Below, in pieces: positions 34,834 through 47,991 of a DNA stretch of 64,000 nt. The notes below the pieces were generated by a model. It made no database searches. It had not been told where the DNA came from and worked only from the letters and a program-made list of their open reading frames with translations. Position 1 is the first letter of the stretch. Every line of letters begins with the position of its first letter. Source of the stretch: Apiospora phragmitis (lineage: Eukaryota > Ascomycota > Sordariomycetes > Amphisphaeriales > Apiosporaceae); assembly GCA_038363925.1 (NCBI GenBank), contig JAQQWL010000015.1, forward strand, positions 2,108,001 to 2,172,000, given 5' to 3'. Made by a program: the position numbers and the translations under genes.

Positions 34834-37800
34834 TTAACCCCACTTGGAAAAGTCGACAGTATCGACAAGTGAGTCGGTGCCGTGGTTGGTCTCGGTATTC
34901 TCTGTAGGCGTGGTCGAGAGCATCGAGGACCGGTGCGAATGCGAGTTCTGCTCGCTATTCGTCGAGAAGAAGGTGGCGACAGACGACCGCCGGAGACTGG
35001 TGAAGCTGTCGCGCACCGTGCTTGCTGCCTTGTTTGCGTCCAGCTGTCCGGCGCCGCTCCCGGGGACCCCAAGAGAGGTGCCTGGCGGTGATGGCGCCAT
35101 GCTATACTTGGGACCAAACCTCTCTCGGAGGCGTGCGATCTCCCGGAGACGGTTTCGCCAAGGAGATATGTATTCGCCCACGTCGCGGCTCGACCAGACC
35201 ATGGAAAAGACCGACGCATTAAGTGCTAATAAGCGGATGAAGTCAGGCAGCGCCCTTAAACTGACGATTTTCATGTCGGCTGCAGGCGAGACTTCGGGAA
35301 AACCAGGCTTGCTTATGACTTGGACCTGGTAGAATGACTCTTTCACGTCGATCGGTGTCCTCTGTCTAGTAGCGACAAACGAAGCTCGTGATTCGGGTGT
35401 GATCACAATGTTAACATAGTTGAACTGTGAGGGGAATGTATCAAACTTGAAGGGTAGTCCAGAGTCATTGAAGATGATGTTGACGAAGTCATTGCCGATA
35501 TGCCGCTTCTTCAAGGTACATTGAGCATCGTGCTCCAGATTCGTCGGCATCTGCGTAGTCACGTGGAAGACGATTTCGGACACGCGATCTCGCCAGCAGA
35601 AGGTATACTCTCCATCCGTGTCATATTGACGATCCAGGCCCTGCATGTTGGTCGTGGCATCTTTCAGTCTAGTGAGCGTACCAAGGCCGTTGAGAAACTC
35701 CAAATACTCGCTGCTGCCCGAGACGTTTGCTAGAATCTCCGTTTCCTTGGTCTGCCCCTCGCCGATGTAGATGACGCCCACCTTGTGACCATCGACCGTA
35801 GGACTGCGATCAAATGTGCGCATCGCTCTGTCAACAGCCTCGTCTTGTGGAAGAGGGATGGGGCGGGCTTGATCAGACAGGGGCAGTGTCGAGAAGAGAT
35901 GGACCAACAAGTGGCTCGGAAGAACAGTATTGCCCTGCGCCTGCGTACCATCGCCCTTGATATCATTGGCGATCCGCTCCTGATGAGAAGGCGGCGCCTT
36001 GAATGACTCATGAATCATGTACGATGAGGTGCCCGACGGTTGGCGCTTGGTAATCTGAGCATACCCGGCACCAGTGGCTTGCTCGATTGTGACAATGCTG
36101 TTACCGATCAACCAACGCCTCTTCAGAATCTCGCCGAAACGTTCCGCAGTAAAATGGGGGTCAGGCATCGATTCGTCCACGTCAGCATATGCCGCTCGTT
36201 GCATAAAGTCTATTGTGATCTGGGCTTGCTCTTCTGAGACCTGATTGCCGTCATGGTCGGTGAAGAGGTTCTTTGATATGAAAGACACCTCTTTAGCACG
36301 ATCCGGCAGCTTCAGCGCCAGAAACCAGAAAGTAATCACATGGTAGGCCAGAGCATACACGTATTGTGGCAGGTCGTCGGACGCATTTGGGTGTATTAGA
36401 GTATCGCCAGAAGCTGACAACGGTCCCTGGGCGCTCGGGTCACTCGCCGTACTCATTCGCTGTGATGCTTTTTTCTCCCTCACGTATTGGAGATACCGAA
36501 AGCAGATGCCAAACACGATCCGGTACTCATCCTGGCGGAAGTTAGAATACAAGGAGGGAAGCCGCGCGAGGCAAGCCAAGAACTCCAGTATGTGAATGGC
36601 GTTCGAAGACTGGGTGACGATCTGAGACATTTTCTGCAAAATAGTGACCAGCGCTTTGCTTGTTGACATAGGAAGCTCATAACAGCATATGGAGAGAGCA
36701 TGGAGGCAGACTTTGGTACTCCTATCCCAATGCCCAATACCGCGTGTGAAAGTTCCCACGATCTCGTCCTCTTCTGTTTTCTGAAAGTGCTTGTGGTAGC
36801 TCAGAATCATGGTCAATGTGTGGAACAGACATGTTGCGACGTCAGACCGGCGTAGTCCTGTGGAAGTGTGTGGCTCCAGGAAGCCAGTGGTCTTGATCTG
36901 CTCGCACAATAACCGACGCAATTCTTGTATCTGAGGCACTGCACTCTTGAAGATGCTGTGGTTGCTCAATTGGGAGGGTAAGTACACGAGGATAAAACTG
37001 TAGATCTCCCAATCACAGAACTGCTGCAGCAGAGCCACCACAGTCGCGAGCCAATCGCCCATGGGAAGTACAGCGTTGCGAAGGGATGGACTATCATCAT
37101 CGGGTTCGCATTCTGGGGCGTAGGAGTAAACAACCGAACTCGCAATTCGCGACGTTTGCTCAGGAAGCACATCAGTTTCTGATGCGGACCACGACTGTTG
37201 ATATTTCCCAGCGGCTGCTTTGGCGGAATTTCCTGATCGGATAGAGGCAAGTGAAGAAAGGGGTTTGTCTGTTGGCTGCCCCTGAGTGAAAGACCTGCCC
37301 CGTGACGCGCGTCCGAGGCCGCCCGCGTCTGATCTCGAGGTCCTAGTGAGATGCGCAGCTTCTTCGGCCATCTTTCTGGCAAGTGAAGCCTCCGTGCGAT
37401 AAAGGATAGCAGCAACATGTGCCGTGTCAGTATGTTCAGTGACAAAGATCCGGTTAGCCCAATCAGCCCTGAGACGAAACAGTAGCTTCATTGCACTGAG
37501 GCGAGCATCGATCTCGGTCGAATTTGACTTGGCTACCGATATCAGAATGTCGAACAGACGTTGCGTTTTTGCAATATCTGTATTCATTGTTTGCAGGAAT
37601 ATCCATATATAGCCTTTCACAACGACGTCTGATAGGCTTTGACCAATTCGGCTCAAGTCAGGCGAGGATGGTGGTGCAGGTGTCTGAGCGGCGCTGGTGG
37701 CCGCCGAGGAGGGATGCGGTGGTGTTTGGAGTACCGTCTGAAGCTTTTCGATTATATGATCAAATAAAGGATAATCGGCATTACTAGCGATAGCTGTCGT

Positions 37801-39740
37801 AAACGAGACAATCTCCTGCAATACTTCGATGTCAATCTCTTCCGTAACCCCAGCGAGGAGACTCTTCATCAAATTTGGGACAAAGTCTTGGTCAAGCTGA
37901 TCATGGATCAGTTCAATCATCTCGTAAACCTCTGTGATGGCTTGCACAGCCATGACTCGAAGCTGAGACGAGCGATGGCGGTTGGCAAATAGTGCCTCGA
38001 GGACTAATCGCAGGTTGGACTCCCATTGCGTATCGGAGGGGAAGCAGCATCTGAATTCTTTGAAATAGTTCAGAACCAGTATAGCAGCCGAATCAGGCAG
38101 AACCACATGAATCCTGGCAAGAAACAAAATGCAGTCCTGACGCTGCAGCAAAGATCCAGACTGCTCAGTGAGCAATTGCTCGATGCGGCTGATGAGTCTG
38201 GCTACTTCATCGGACATAATCGCGGTATCTGAGGGGACCAAGGATTCGGTGGAAGGAGACGTTATGGGCTCCTTTAGCCCTGAGACTGTTTTGGTCACAC
38301 CCTCTAGGCAAGTAGCGACAATATCAAGAAGTGAAACCCAGTCCTCGTCCACAACCATGGGGTTGACTTTGGTTTGCCGGGTCCCCAGCAATGTATTTGC
38401 CAGTCTGATGATGTCCAGTTGGACTTTCCAGGCAGTAGTAACTTGCAGAACGGCCAAAGTCCGTCGAGGAGCGTGGTGAATGGTACCGCTGGGTATCCCT
38501 TTTCGGAAGACTTCGAAACCAACTTGTTGAGGACCGAAAGAGAGCCCCGAATTTCCCGAATCATAATCTTCTGCTTGTCAGAGCCACCTTTCTCTTGGTC
38601 CATAGGCGGATCGCTCAAGGCACCAAGCAACAGTCGTACGACAGCATGGCCATTATGCGACCTACACAACATGCTCAAGGTATGCCAAGCCCCCTTTTGC
38701 AACATGGGGACCATACTGTGAATAGAGCAGAGAACTTGCACAAAGTCCTTTAGATTCACGTCGGGGATAGCTCCAAACGTCACGATGGCGTCCATAACTC
38801 CAATGCAGGCTCGGAGATCGTCTGTATTCCCTGTAGTCATGCATATGTTGACCAACGTATCCAGCAAACATTGTGTAGCGTTCTTGTCAAGGACGCCAGA
38901 GTTGAATTTGATGAGATCTGTTGTCAAGGCGAAAATATCTGCAAAGTCCTTGTCTTCGCCGACCGCAGCAGCCTTCCCTTTGGAGCGTGACGCCTGTTTA
39001 CGAGCAGTGCGAACAGAGGCGAATTTGGCGGCCAGCCAGTTGGTGACAATGGGGAAAATATCGTATTCGAAACCCGAAAGAGAGCGGCCACGCTTTGTAA
39101 GATCGACGAGGGCAGCAAGCTGTAGATGAAAATCGTCGGGGTTCGCAGGGGCGGTTATCGTCTGGAAGTACTCTTTGCGCTCGAGGTCGGTTGATGCAGG
39201 ATGCTTTACACAAGCGGTCAGGAAGGGCCCAGACAGCGGACCTGGTGGTGCTGGCATTGCTCGGGTCGATAAGATCTTTGGCAGCATACCAAATATTCAG
39301 GACCTATTTTGTGGTGAGTCAGCGATATCATATTTGCGTTTTGGTCAATCGAGGTTGCAGCCTACAGGGTTCAGTGGGTAGTCCTCGACAGCATAGCGAA
39401 GCTGGCTAGCTGCCGCGACACGTTCAGTGGTGTTCCCGTTCTTCAAAAGCTCAAAAGCCTCCAAGTGATGCTGGGGTAGCCCATGGCTGCCCGCCTCGTG
39501 AAGCTGTTCGGTAATATGGGCTCGAGCTATTGAACCGGTGGTCGTCAAGGGAGCAGGGGGCGATTTTGTCAGCTTGGCTGCTCCAGCAAGACCCTTGAAG
39601 ACGCTGGCAATGGTGCCAGTGTTGCTCTTGGTCTCTTGGGGCGACGCGATGTCATCTCCGGATGCGGGCTGCGGCATGTTGCCGTCCTTGACTTGCCCTT
39701 CACCGGCCTCCTGGCCGAGGGACACTAGGCGGCGCAACAT
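34834..39740 (-). CDS. tsc2: Tuberin (Tsc2), Rheb GTPase-activating protein; two frame breaks
   Basis: Exon 1 is 39740-39366 (MLRRLVSLGQEAG) and exon 2 is 39303-34834, with a 62-nt intron joining YPLNP to VLNIWYAAKDLID in phase 0. Tuberin is the catalytic subunit of the TSC complex, which inactivates Rheb and so restrains TORC1. The large N-terminal part is a helical-repeat domain (for example VDLTKRGRSLSGFEYDIFPI). The RapGAP domain sits near the C-terminus, with KVGVIYIGEGQTKETEIL, then KKRHIGNDFVNIIFND near residue 1400, which holds the catalytic asparagine thumb. The frame shifts by +1 near 39221-39230 (TRSAVWAL to LTACVKHPAS) and by -1 near 38451-38457 (LLDGLW to AVLQVTTAWK). The two cancel, giving about 1614 residues. 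The remaining ~1200 codons are uninterrupted, so the gene is probably functional. It is divergent from CSE1. Confidence 0.92.
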
Positions 39741-41932
39741 GTTAGCAGGCTGCTGAGGTTATGAATAGATCATTGCCGGCCTGCCTGCTGCAAAGCACAC
39801 TGTGCAAAGTGTAAGGCGGGTGGTAAAGATCGACTTGGTATGGAAATCCAGAAGAAATCAGAGGATGGTTGATGGTTCTTGGACCGATGATATCGTCCCA
39901 TGCCAAATCCAGGGTCCATGTCCCCCGAATGCCCCATAAATAGCTAATACTCCAAGGATCGTGAACAGCTGAAGAGCTACAATAAGACCCGCGCGTATGC
40001 TATGCTGGAAGGAGCATGGGCCGCTCTCCGGCTAAGGAACATGGGGGTCGGGTGCGAATATGTATGTGCAGATATTGCGAACACAAGGGTTTCAAAGAAA
40101 GTCGGTTCACTTACAGACAAACTGTCACTTGCATAAGGGTGGGAATCACAAGTTACAGACAACAGCCACACAATCTCAAGCCTCCACCAGGTGCAGCAAG
40201 CTGTGGTGCATTAGATGGGTGTATTCTCCTGGTTCCGTTGAATCGTGTTTTTCCCTCCGGACCGTCTTTTCCTTCCTGCTTACTCTGTCCTACGAACACG
40301 GCGCACCAATCCACATCCACACATTACCCCTCGAAGCCTCTACCAAGTAGGTGTATGTGTGGTTTGATTCTCGGGTTCGCGATACGTTGGTGGTATTCGG
40401 TGGATCGAAGTGGTTCAAGCACAGGGGCGCTGTTACACGGAGGAGTGAGAAGACGTCGGGTGTTGCCTTGTCAGATGCAGGAATTCGAGATTTTGTCTTT
40501 GGAAGAAGTGTGGAAGTCTGGAAGTATATACAAAGAAGGACGTCGATCAAGGGTAAAAAAAATTAACATTGAACCTATGGATTGAGACAAGCTGCAGCTG
40601 AGCTGAAGTCAAAGCAAGACAGGACCTCTGCTTGCAGCACCTTCCCCAAGATTTGCATGTTCATCTCCACTATGAGCCTATCGCATCGCATCATCTATGT
40701 TCCCGCTAGGATGCATTTGTTCAAGCGTGTCTCTGGGAGGGGATAACCCCCACTGTACGTTAAAAAACCAGAGACGGATTCTTACAAGGGAATCTTCCCT
40801 GCAATTGGCAATTTTGTGCCTGCGTTGAAGCTTGCTGTGTCTGTCTGGGTAAAAGCCTGATCCTTGTTTGCTTCAACAGCCTCTCTCCACTCTTGTCTTG
40901 TGAAGTAGGACAGGCCACGACTCGGGGTTCTTTGTTGCAACGTACTCCGTACCTTTCAAAGTACATCACCCATTACCCTTAAGCACTCCGGGGTAAGTGT
41001 ACATGTATGGAATACCAACAACCTTCCCTTTGCCATGTATGTAAGATGGAAGAGTGCAACCCACGCTGAATGCAACAAACAGATCAAGCATTCTTGTACC
41101 TAATACCCCGGTATTGTAACTGTACTTGTTGTAGGGGGTTCTTTCCTCTCATTGAGATGTGGTAACATCAATACAAATAGAACCTTAGTAAATGGTCTCA
41201 CAGTCCTAAAAATAAAATGCACCAGACCCTTCGTACCTCGAGTAATAAGTCACCATAAGGTTCAGAAGCTGAAGAGATCGTTTTCAGGTTCGTAAAAATA
41301 GCGATAGCACAGACTTCATGTTTTGGACCAAAGAAGAAGATATTCTAAAGACCATTAAATTCAGGGCTCTCCGCAGAATCCTAACATGTGTCTGTTATAT
41401 TCCGACGAGCCCAGATAGTATACTTGACTGCATTTGCTCATGAAAGCCATGAGTACATCTACGCAGTCGAAAATCCTGTTGCTATGTTCCAATACCTATG
41501 TCACTTCATCCAATTGCCAGAGCTCTCTAGCTTATTTCAAGGTAGGTACATGGTATTGGATGGCGGGGTGCTTCATACCTCGAGTTCATCAGGCTTCGGG
41601 GTCTACTTAATCCGGCCAGTGGGTGTCTTGGGAAGTCTTCTTCAGCCTTCGCTGGGTACAGCCGGGCTTCTATGAGGTAAGTCTGCACTAAGTCTGTACA
41701 TTGCTTGCGCGCCGCACTCTTACCGTCAACCCCACTATCAAAGAGCAGCCCGCCCGTTGCTGTGGTTGGCTCGGACGGACCTTGAAAAGAAACAAACCCA
41801 CCTACTCACCCGTTGGAGCTTGTTTGTACTGACAAACCAGCTTCCCGTCCGACCACCATCCATCAATTTTTGATGCCTCATCTTCTGGTAGCCTTCTTGA
41901 CCTGATACTGAAGCCATCACAGTATTGCAATC
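39741..41932. other. Divergent promoter region, Tsc2 / CSE1
   Basis: 2.2 kb between two divergent starts. Open frames such as 40016-40585 lack any recognised motif. Several TACC/GGTA short repeats and CT-rich stretches are present. No RNA gene is seen. Confidence 0.5.
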
Positions 41933-44900
41933 ATGGCTAGCGATCTCGGTCAGCTCGTCCAGCTTTTGGACGCCACTTTGGATCCCTCCAAGCAAAAGAA
42001 AGGTATGCCGATCTCACTTCGTCACTGCCTACCTTCTGCCCCGCATCCATGTGTTTGGCAGATCGCGAGATGCTAACTTTTTCGTCTCTTGAAATTTTCT
42101 AGCCGAGAAGGGCCTCGCTGCAGAGAAAGCCAACCCGAGATTCTCACTGTCGCTCCTCCAGATCGTCCACGAAGCCACCCTCCCCCTCAAGACACGTCTA
42201 GCGGCTGCCTTGTACTTCAAGAACTTCATTCGCTTGAACTACGTAGACAGCAATGGCAACTACTTGCTGGGCGATGACGTTGTTGCGACAATAAAGCAGG
42301 AGCTCATCGGTCTTATGATTGCCTGTCCTCCCACAATCCAAACACAGCTGGGCGATGCCATTAGTCTGATTGCCGATTCCGACTTCTGGCAGAGATGGGA
42401 TACGCTTGTGCCCGACCTGGTGTCACGGCTCTCCCCCGACAATGCCAAGGTTAACAACGGTGTGCTCGAGGTTGCCCACTCCATCTTTCAGCGATGGCGA
42501 CCGCTGTACCGGTCAGATGACCTCTTTACTGAGATCAACCATGTGCTGGGAACTTTCGCAGCGCCATTCCTCACACTTCTGAATGTACGTCTGCTTCTTG
42601 TCTAGTGATGAGAATATCTGTTTGGAGAGTCTCGCTGACCCGAAATGACCTGCAGGCTACTGACCAACAAATCATTGCCAATGCGAACAATAAGGAGGCC
42701 CTGAAGGGATATTTCGATACGATGAGTCTTCTGATTAAGGTCTTTTACGATTTGTCCTGCCAAGATATGCCCCCGCAGTTTGAAGAACATCTGGAGCAGA
42801 TCTCGGTGTTCCTCCACAAATACTTGACGTACGAAAACCCTCTGCTTGCCACGGATGATGACTCGGAGGCTGGTGTTCTGGAAAACGTCAAAGCCGACAT
42901 TTGCGAGGTCCTCGAGCTCTACACCAGCAAGTTTGATGAAGAGTTTGGAAAGTACACGCAGACTTTCATAACTAGTGCTTGGAATTTGCTGTCGTCCATC
43001 GGCCCGGAGCAAAAGTATGATGGTCTCGTCAGCAAGGCATTGCACTTCCTGACGGCGGTGGCTGGCACTGCCCGACATGCCCAGAACTTCAATGATGAGA
43101 ATGTACTCAATGAAGTTGTAGAAAAGGTGGTCCTGCAGAACGTTGCCTTGCGAGAGACGGACATTGAGCTGTTTGAGGATGAGCCCATCGAGTTCATCCG
43201 TCGCGATTTAGAAGGATCCGATACCGATTCCCGACGGAGAGCAGCAACCGACTTCCTGCGGACGCTACAGGAGAAGTTCGAGCAACTGGTGACTACGGTG
43301 GCTGGCAAGTATATAAATCACTACCTGGAGCAAGGCAAGGCGGATTGGAAGCACAAGGATACGGCTGTCTCGCTATTCCTGGCCATTGCTGCCAAGGGCG
43401 CCGTCACTTCGGCCCAGGGTGTGAAGACAGTCAACTCGCTCGTCAACGTCGTCGACTTCTTCCAGCAACATATCGCCGCTGACCTGATCAACAACGACGC
43501 TGAACCGATCGCCAAGGTCGACGCTATCAAATATCTCTACACCTTCCGCAGTCAGCTGACAAAGGAGCAATGGCAAGGTGCATTCCAACCGCTCATCCAG
43601 AATCTGGGGTCCTCTAACTACGTCGTCTACACATATGCTGCTATTGCTGTCGAGCGTGTTTTGTTCCTGACCAACGATGCTGGTGTTCACGTCTTCTCCC
43701 GGGCCGATATTGAACCGTTTGCAAAGGATCTTCTTCAGCACCTATTCCAGCTTATTGAGAAGGAACAGGCCCCCGCAAAGATGCAAGAGAATGAGTTCTT
43801 GATGCGCTGCATCATGCGGGTCCTCATTGTCATGAAGGACGGTGTTTTGCCCTTCGCTGATATGGTTCTAGACCATTTGGTGGCCATCACAAATGTTATC
43901 AAGGAGAACCCTAGCAATCCTCGCTTCTACTACTACCATTTTGAGGCTCTTGGAGCCTTGGTCAGGTTGGTCATATCCAAGTTTACAACAATAAAAAAAC
44001 ATTGCTAACTCGAAACAGAGCCGGTTCTGCTGGCGGCGCAAGTGGCAAGTTAGAGGAGCAACTTTGGGAGCCTTTCCACAAGACCTTGGTTGATGAAGTC
44101 AACGGTATGTGGTTGCTTTTTTAATCGCCAGCGGATGATAAAAAACTGACAAATCCCTTCAGAGTTCATCCCCTACGTGTTCCAGCTTTTCGCAGCCCTG
44201 CTTGAGCCGAACCCGTCTGGTGCGCTGCCAAACCACTTCAAGGCGCTTTTGCCACCTCTGCTACAGTTCACTATGTGGGAGACGAGAGGCAATGTACCTG
44301 GCTGTACACGCTTGCTGTCAGCCATCATTCCCCGGGCAGCCGATATGATTGTCGCGGAGAACCAAGTTGAGCCTATTCTCGGGATATTCCAGAAGCTTCT
44401 CAGCGGCAAGAAGACCGAGCAAAATGCGTTTGACATCCTTGAGGCCGTCATCACTTCCATTCCGAGGTAAGACCCCATACCTGTAAAAACACCATGGGAC
44501 ATCTCCACTAACATATTCTTAGGGCCCAAATCGAGTCGTATTTCGTTCAGATTCTGACCTTGTTGCTGAAGAAGCTTGATCTTGATCCCCAGGAGTCATA
44601 CAAGAAGCGATTCGTGACGTTCTACCACCTCGTCTCGGCCAAGCTCGAGGCTGGGTTAGGGGCCGACTTCTTCATCTCGCAGGTCGATTTGATCCAGAGC
44701 AACCTCTTTGTGCCTATCTACTTGAAGACGATCCTGCCTGTGTCACAACAACTGATCCGTCCGATCGACCGGAAGCTGGCCGTTGTGTCGTTTGCCAAGA
44801 CTCTTGCTGAGAGTCAGGCCTTTGCCCAGCGCTACCAGAAGGGATGGGGATTCACATGCGAGGCCATGCTGCCCATCCTTGCGAACGTGGTTCAGGTAGC

Positions 44901-45159
44901 GGCGGCAGGCGGCGACGATGTGATTCAGGAGGCAGACGTGGATGATATCGGCTTCGGCATGGGCTTCACCGCTCTCAGCACTTGCAAGAAGCCGGCCCGC
45001 GACGACCTCCCCGAGATCCAGGATGCCGCACAGTGGGTGCGCGGGTACCTGACGCAGGCCAATGCGGCCAAGGGAGGCGTGATCTCGCAGTGGTCGGCGG
45101 AGCGGGTTCCGTCGCCGGAGGGGAAGCAGAATTTTATAGCCTTTATGAACCAGAGCTAA
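41933..45159 (+). CDS. CSE1: Importin-alpha re-exporter (CSE1/CAS exportin)
   Basis: Six exons: 41933-42002, 42103-42584, 42656-43965, 44019-44104, 44163-44466 and 44523-45159, giving 962 residues. All junctions are GT-AG and keep phase (1, 0, 2, 1, 2). CSE1 is a karyopherin-beta that, with Ran-GTP, carries importin-alpha back to the cytoplasm. The N-terminal Ran-binding helices hold the family block LAAALYFKNFIRLNY (residues ~74-88), and LSCQDMPPQFEEHLE is a clear CSE1/CAS signature. The Cse1 core includes EPIEFIRRDLEGSDTDSRRR, a well-kept acidic-insert region, followed by a CAS C-terminal domain with FNIP-like helices. The length is close to yeast Cse1 (960). This gene has no frame break, which helps as a control for the broken neighbours. 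Confidence 0.97.
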
Positions 45160-45254
45160 GGAAAGGGGGTAGGATTTTCCTTGGGTCTTTTTAATGCCGA
45201 ACAGCTGGGAGTTGATGATACCTAGGATTTGCATGTAGAAAGGGGTAGGGCCAG

Positions 45255-45260
45255 AATAAA
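45255..45260 (+). terminator. Candidate polyadenylation signal of CSE1
   Basis: A perfect AATAAA lies 95 nt after the CSE1 stop codon in an A-rich setting. Fungal poly(A) signals are loose, so this is only a candidate. Confidence 0.45.
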
Positions 45261-45883
45261 AACTCGGCGGACTGATTTGTACGATTTCCGTAATCTTCTA
45301 GGCATGGACTTGTTTCTTGACGTCCTTTATTCATGTGATCTAGGGGTTTTTCGTTTCCGCATTTCTATATTCAGAAGGTCTAATCGACTGAGTGGATGTC
45401 TAGCCAGGCCACTCAAGACCAAGTACGTACGGCCCGAGGTCATGGAGACGAACACAAGAACGACGAACTCGGCTTGATACAGGCTTGCCATCAATAACTA
45501 ACCATAGCAAGTCCCCCCCTTGGCATCTATGCCATTACGAATTACTATATGATATGTACCGTTGTCCCTAGACCACATTCTGTTTTCTGTTGGAGATCGA
45601 AGCATACGCTATTAGCGACCGATTCAAGCGTACGTAAGGACTTGCATAGGACGAGGGGCCGCCGCCGCGTACGTCCACCAAGATAGAAGCACAGTTGACA
45701 TAGCTTAGCGGTGGCAATGAAGGGTCAAGAGACCCATCGATCAAGAGAGACGCATCTGTCAATGAAGTAAGGGATTGGGCGTTGCCATCCAGAGTTGCCA
45801 CCTATACGTATTCAGGAGTCATATACTCAAGTCGAGGGACCGAACACCGGAAGTCAGACGAGACTTGGCAGAATGTGTGCGTT

Positions 45884-45909
45884 TCTGTCTGTCTGTCTGT
45901 CTGTTTGTC
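45884..45909. repeat. (TCTG)n microsatellite
   Basis: About six TCTG units, one imperfect, in intergenic sequence. Confidence 0.85.
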
Positions 45910-46628
45910 TATGCCACCTCCCCGTGCTTCCTTATTACTGTACTCTTTCGTTCTCTCTGTAACGAACCAAGAAAAGAAGAAGAGAAGAGGCGGAAAGAAC
46001 CTATGTACAAATTCTCCGGCCCGACAAGCATGCAGCTGGAAATCCTCCCCTTCGTTTGCCTGAGACTAGATCTACCGGCCGAGCCCATGGCGAAGGATTC
46101 ATCAAGGCGTCCGCCTCCTCTTTTTTCTTTCCCCTTTCACTTCTCTCACTCTCACCTCTCTTGGAGTTTCAGCCGCTTTCTTGGGCGCCCCGGCCGGGTA
46201 AAATGAGAGGCTCTGTCGGCTATATAGGTCTGAAAAGTAACCCGTCTAAATAAACTACAGCAGCAGCAGTAGTGACCCCAAGCTAGCTTTCTGCAAGGGA
46301 AGTGGGTTGCAGCAAGTCGCTTCTTAGGTTACGTACTTTCTTGACTTCTAGCCTCCTAGCTACCTCTTATTCATCTTCTCCGTTATTAGTAGTGTACAAA
46401 GCAAAAGCCCTTGTTGGATCTTCTTCTGGTTTTGCCGCCTCCTCCTCCCCAGTCGTCTAGACCATCGGTTCACTAGTGAAGATGTACGAAGTAGATAGAT
46501 GTGGTGGAAACCGGAGTCCGCTTTCGAGATTGAAGGAAGGGGAGAAATCTCTGTCGTTACTCTCACGCCCCTCCTTACCCTTTGATCCCAAATCCAACTA
46601 TGAATACCTACTTACCTAGTCAGTCACC

Positions 46629-46819
46629 ATGGCAGTCCGGTCTACGCATGAGTAAGTCTTCCCATCTTCTCCACACGCCTTATTCCCGTGACAAGTGCCA
46701 TCGCCCACCCAAACCCTTTCTTTAGGACGTTGCGCGCGGAATGGGCTCTCTCTCCACCGTCTCACATAAGGGGGGCACGGGGCAGGGAGGGAGCCTACTG
46801 CCTACGGAGCTGGAGATGA
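46629..46819 (+). other. Possible two-exon small reading frame (unsupported)
   Basis: An ATG in good context (TCACCATGG) begins a 23-nt frame (MAVRSTHE) that stops at a consensus donor GTAAGT (46652). A pyrimidine-rich TTTCTTTAG acceptor follows at 46725, and the joined frame continues about 30 codons to a stop at 46817-46819. The product is not recognised. The splice sites look good, but the coding part is short and could be the start of a decayed or frame-broken gene. Confidence 0.15.
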
Positions 46820-47960
46820 TGATCATGGAGACACTTTTCGGAGTACGGAGCCAAAAGACAAGGACCAGGGACCAGGACCGAAAAGTCCGAATGGCACCTG
46901 CGCCTCTTCAGCCGCTTCCTCAGACTATTTGAAAGCGAAAGGGAAGGGTATCTCTCATTCCTGCCCTATGCACCTACCTAAGTAGGTAAGTAAGTTGATA
47001 CTTTGGGTATTTTCATACCAGAGTGGGAATGGTGATGGGCAGCATCATCAACTAGCTGGTGGCACCTCCTCTGTCAGGTGGGTGACAAAAAAGAATTTAC
47101 CGCAAATGCGCCCAGGTCAAAGTACCCTCGAATTCGCCCTTTATTTCAACATTAGCTCATAACGGGAAACGAAGCTATTAAAAATCAAAAAAAAAATATC
47201 TGTAATATACTTCTCCTCTTAAAGAACAGCACTATATTTTTCTCTTATTTTTCTCGGCTTAAAGGTGTATTAGTATTGCTGGTTGAACTACTGAAGCCGT
47301 TTCGTGGTTAAATTCTTTTGTCACCCACCTGTCTGTCTATCTAATACTATATCTCGCTCGTAACATAGACGAAGCTAGTACGCATCATGTTACGCATGTC
47401 CATACGCTACTACGCTCGCATCCTCGCCAATCAGAAGGGCTAGATATTCCCGGCCAAGCAGACCGGCGATATGCACTATTGACAGGCTTCTTTCCCTTCC
47501 GTGTGGAGTTTTAAGTCAGCGTTAGCAGCTCGCTGCGCCGCGACACGAGCGAGGGAGACTAGCTGATAATACTAAGTGCCTATCCGTCCGTATTCGATAC
47601 GTACGTATATAACCAGGTATGTATGTATATCCCGTACGCACTTTCTTGGCAGAAATGGTGCTAGCTAGGTATATCTATTACATGGCCCTCTAGTAAGTAT
47701 AGTGAGGTTCCACCTTGGCTCCACGATAGCCCAGGCAGCATGGCAGTAAAGGAAAATACCTAGTTGTGCCCATGTTCATACTAGCAACGGAGATAGGAAA
47801 GAACGCGCGGAAACAAAGAACAGAGAAGCATATCATAATATCGCAGACATTCCGTATCGACCGAGTACAGAGGGAGGAATTTCCGAAACAAGAGATAGAG
47901 AGACGGAAAAATACTAGGCATATGGATAATTCACTGTCAATCTTGGAAATATAGCATCCA

Positions 47961-47986
<26 letters not shown>
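47961..47986. repeat. (TC)13 microsatellite
   Basis: Thirteen tandem TC units in intergenic sequence. Confidence 0.9.

Positions 47987-47991
<5 letters not shown>

Noticed and set aside
40016..40585. 189-codon open frame on the plus strand
   Set aside because: Mixed Cys/Arg-rich composition without motif, inside the divergent Tsc2/CSE1 promoter region.
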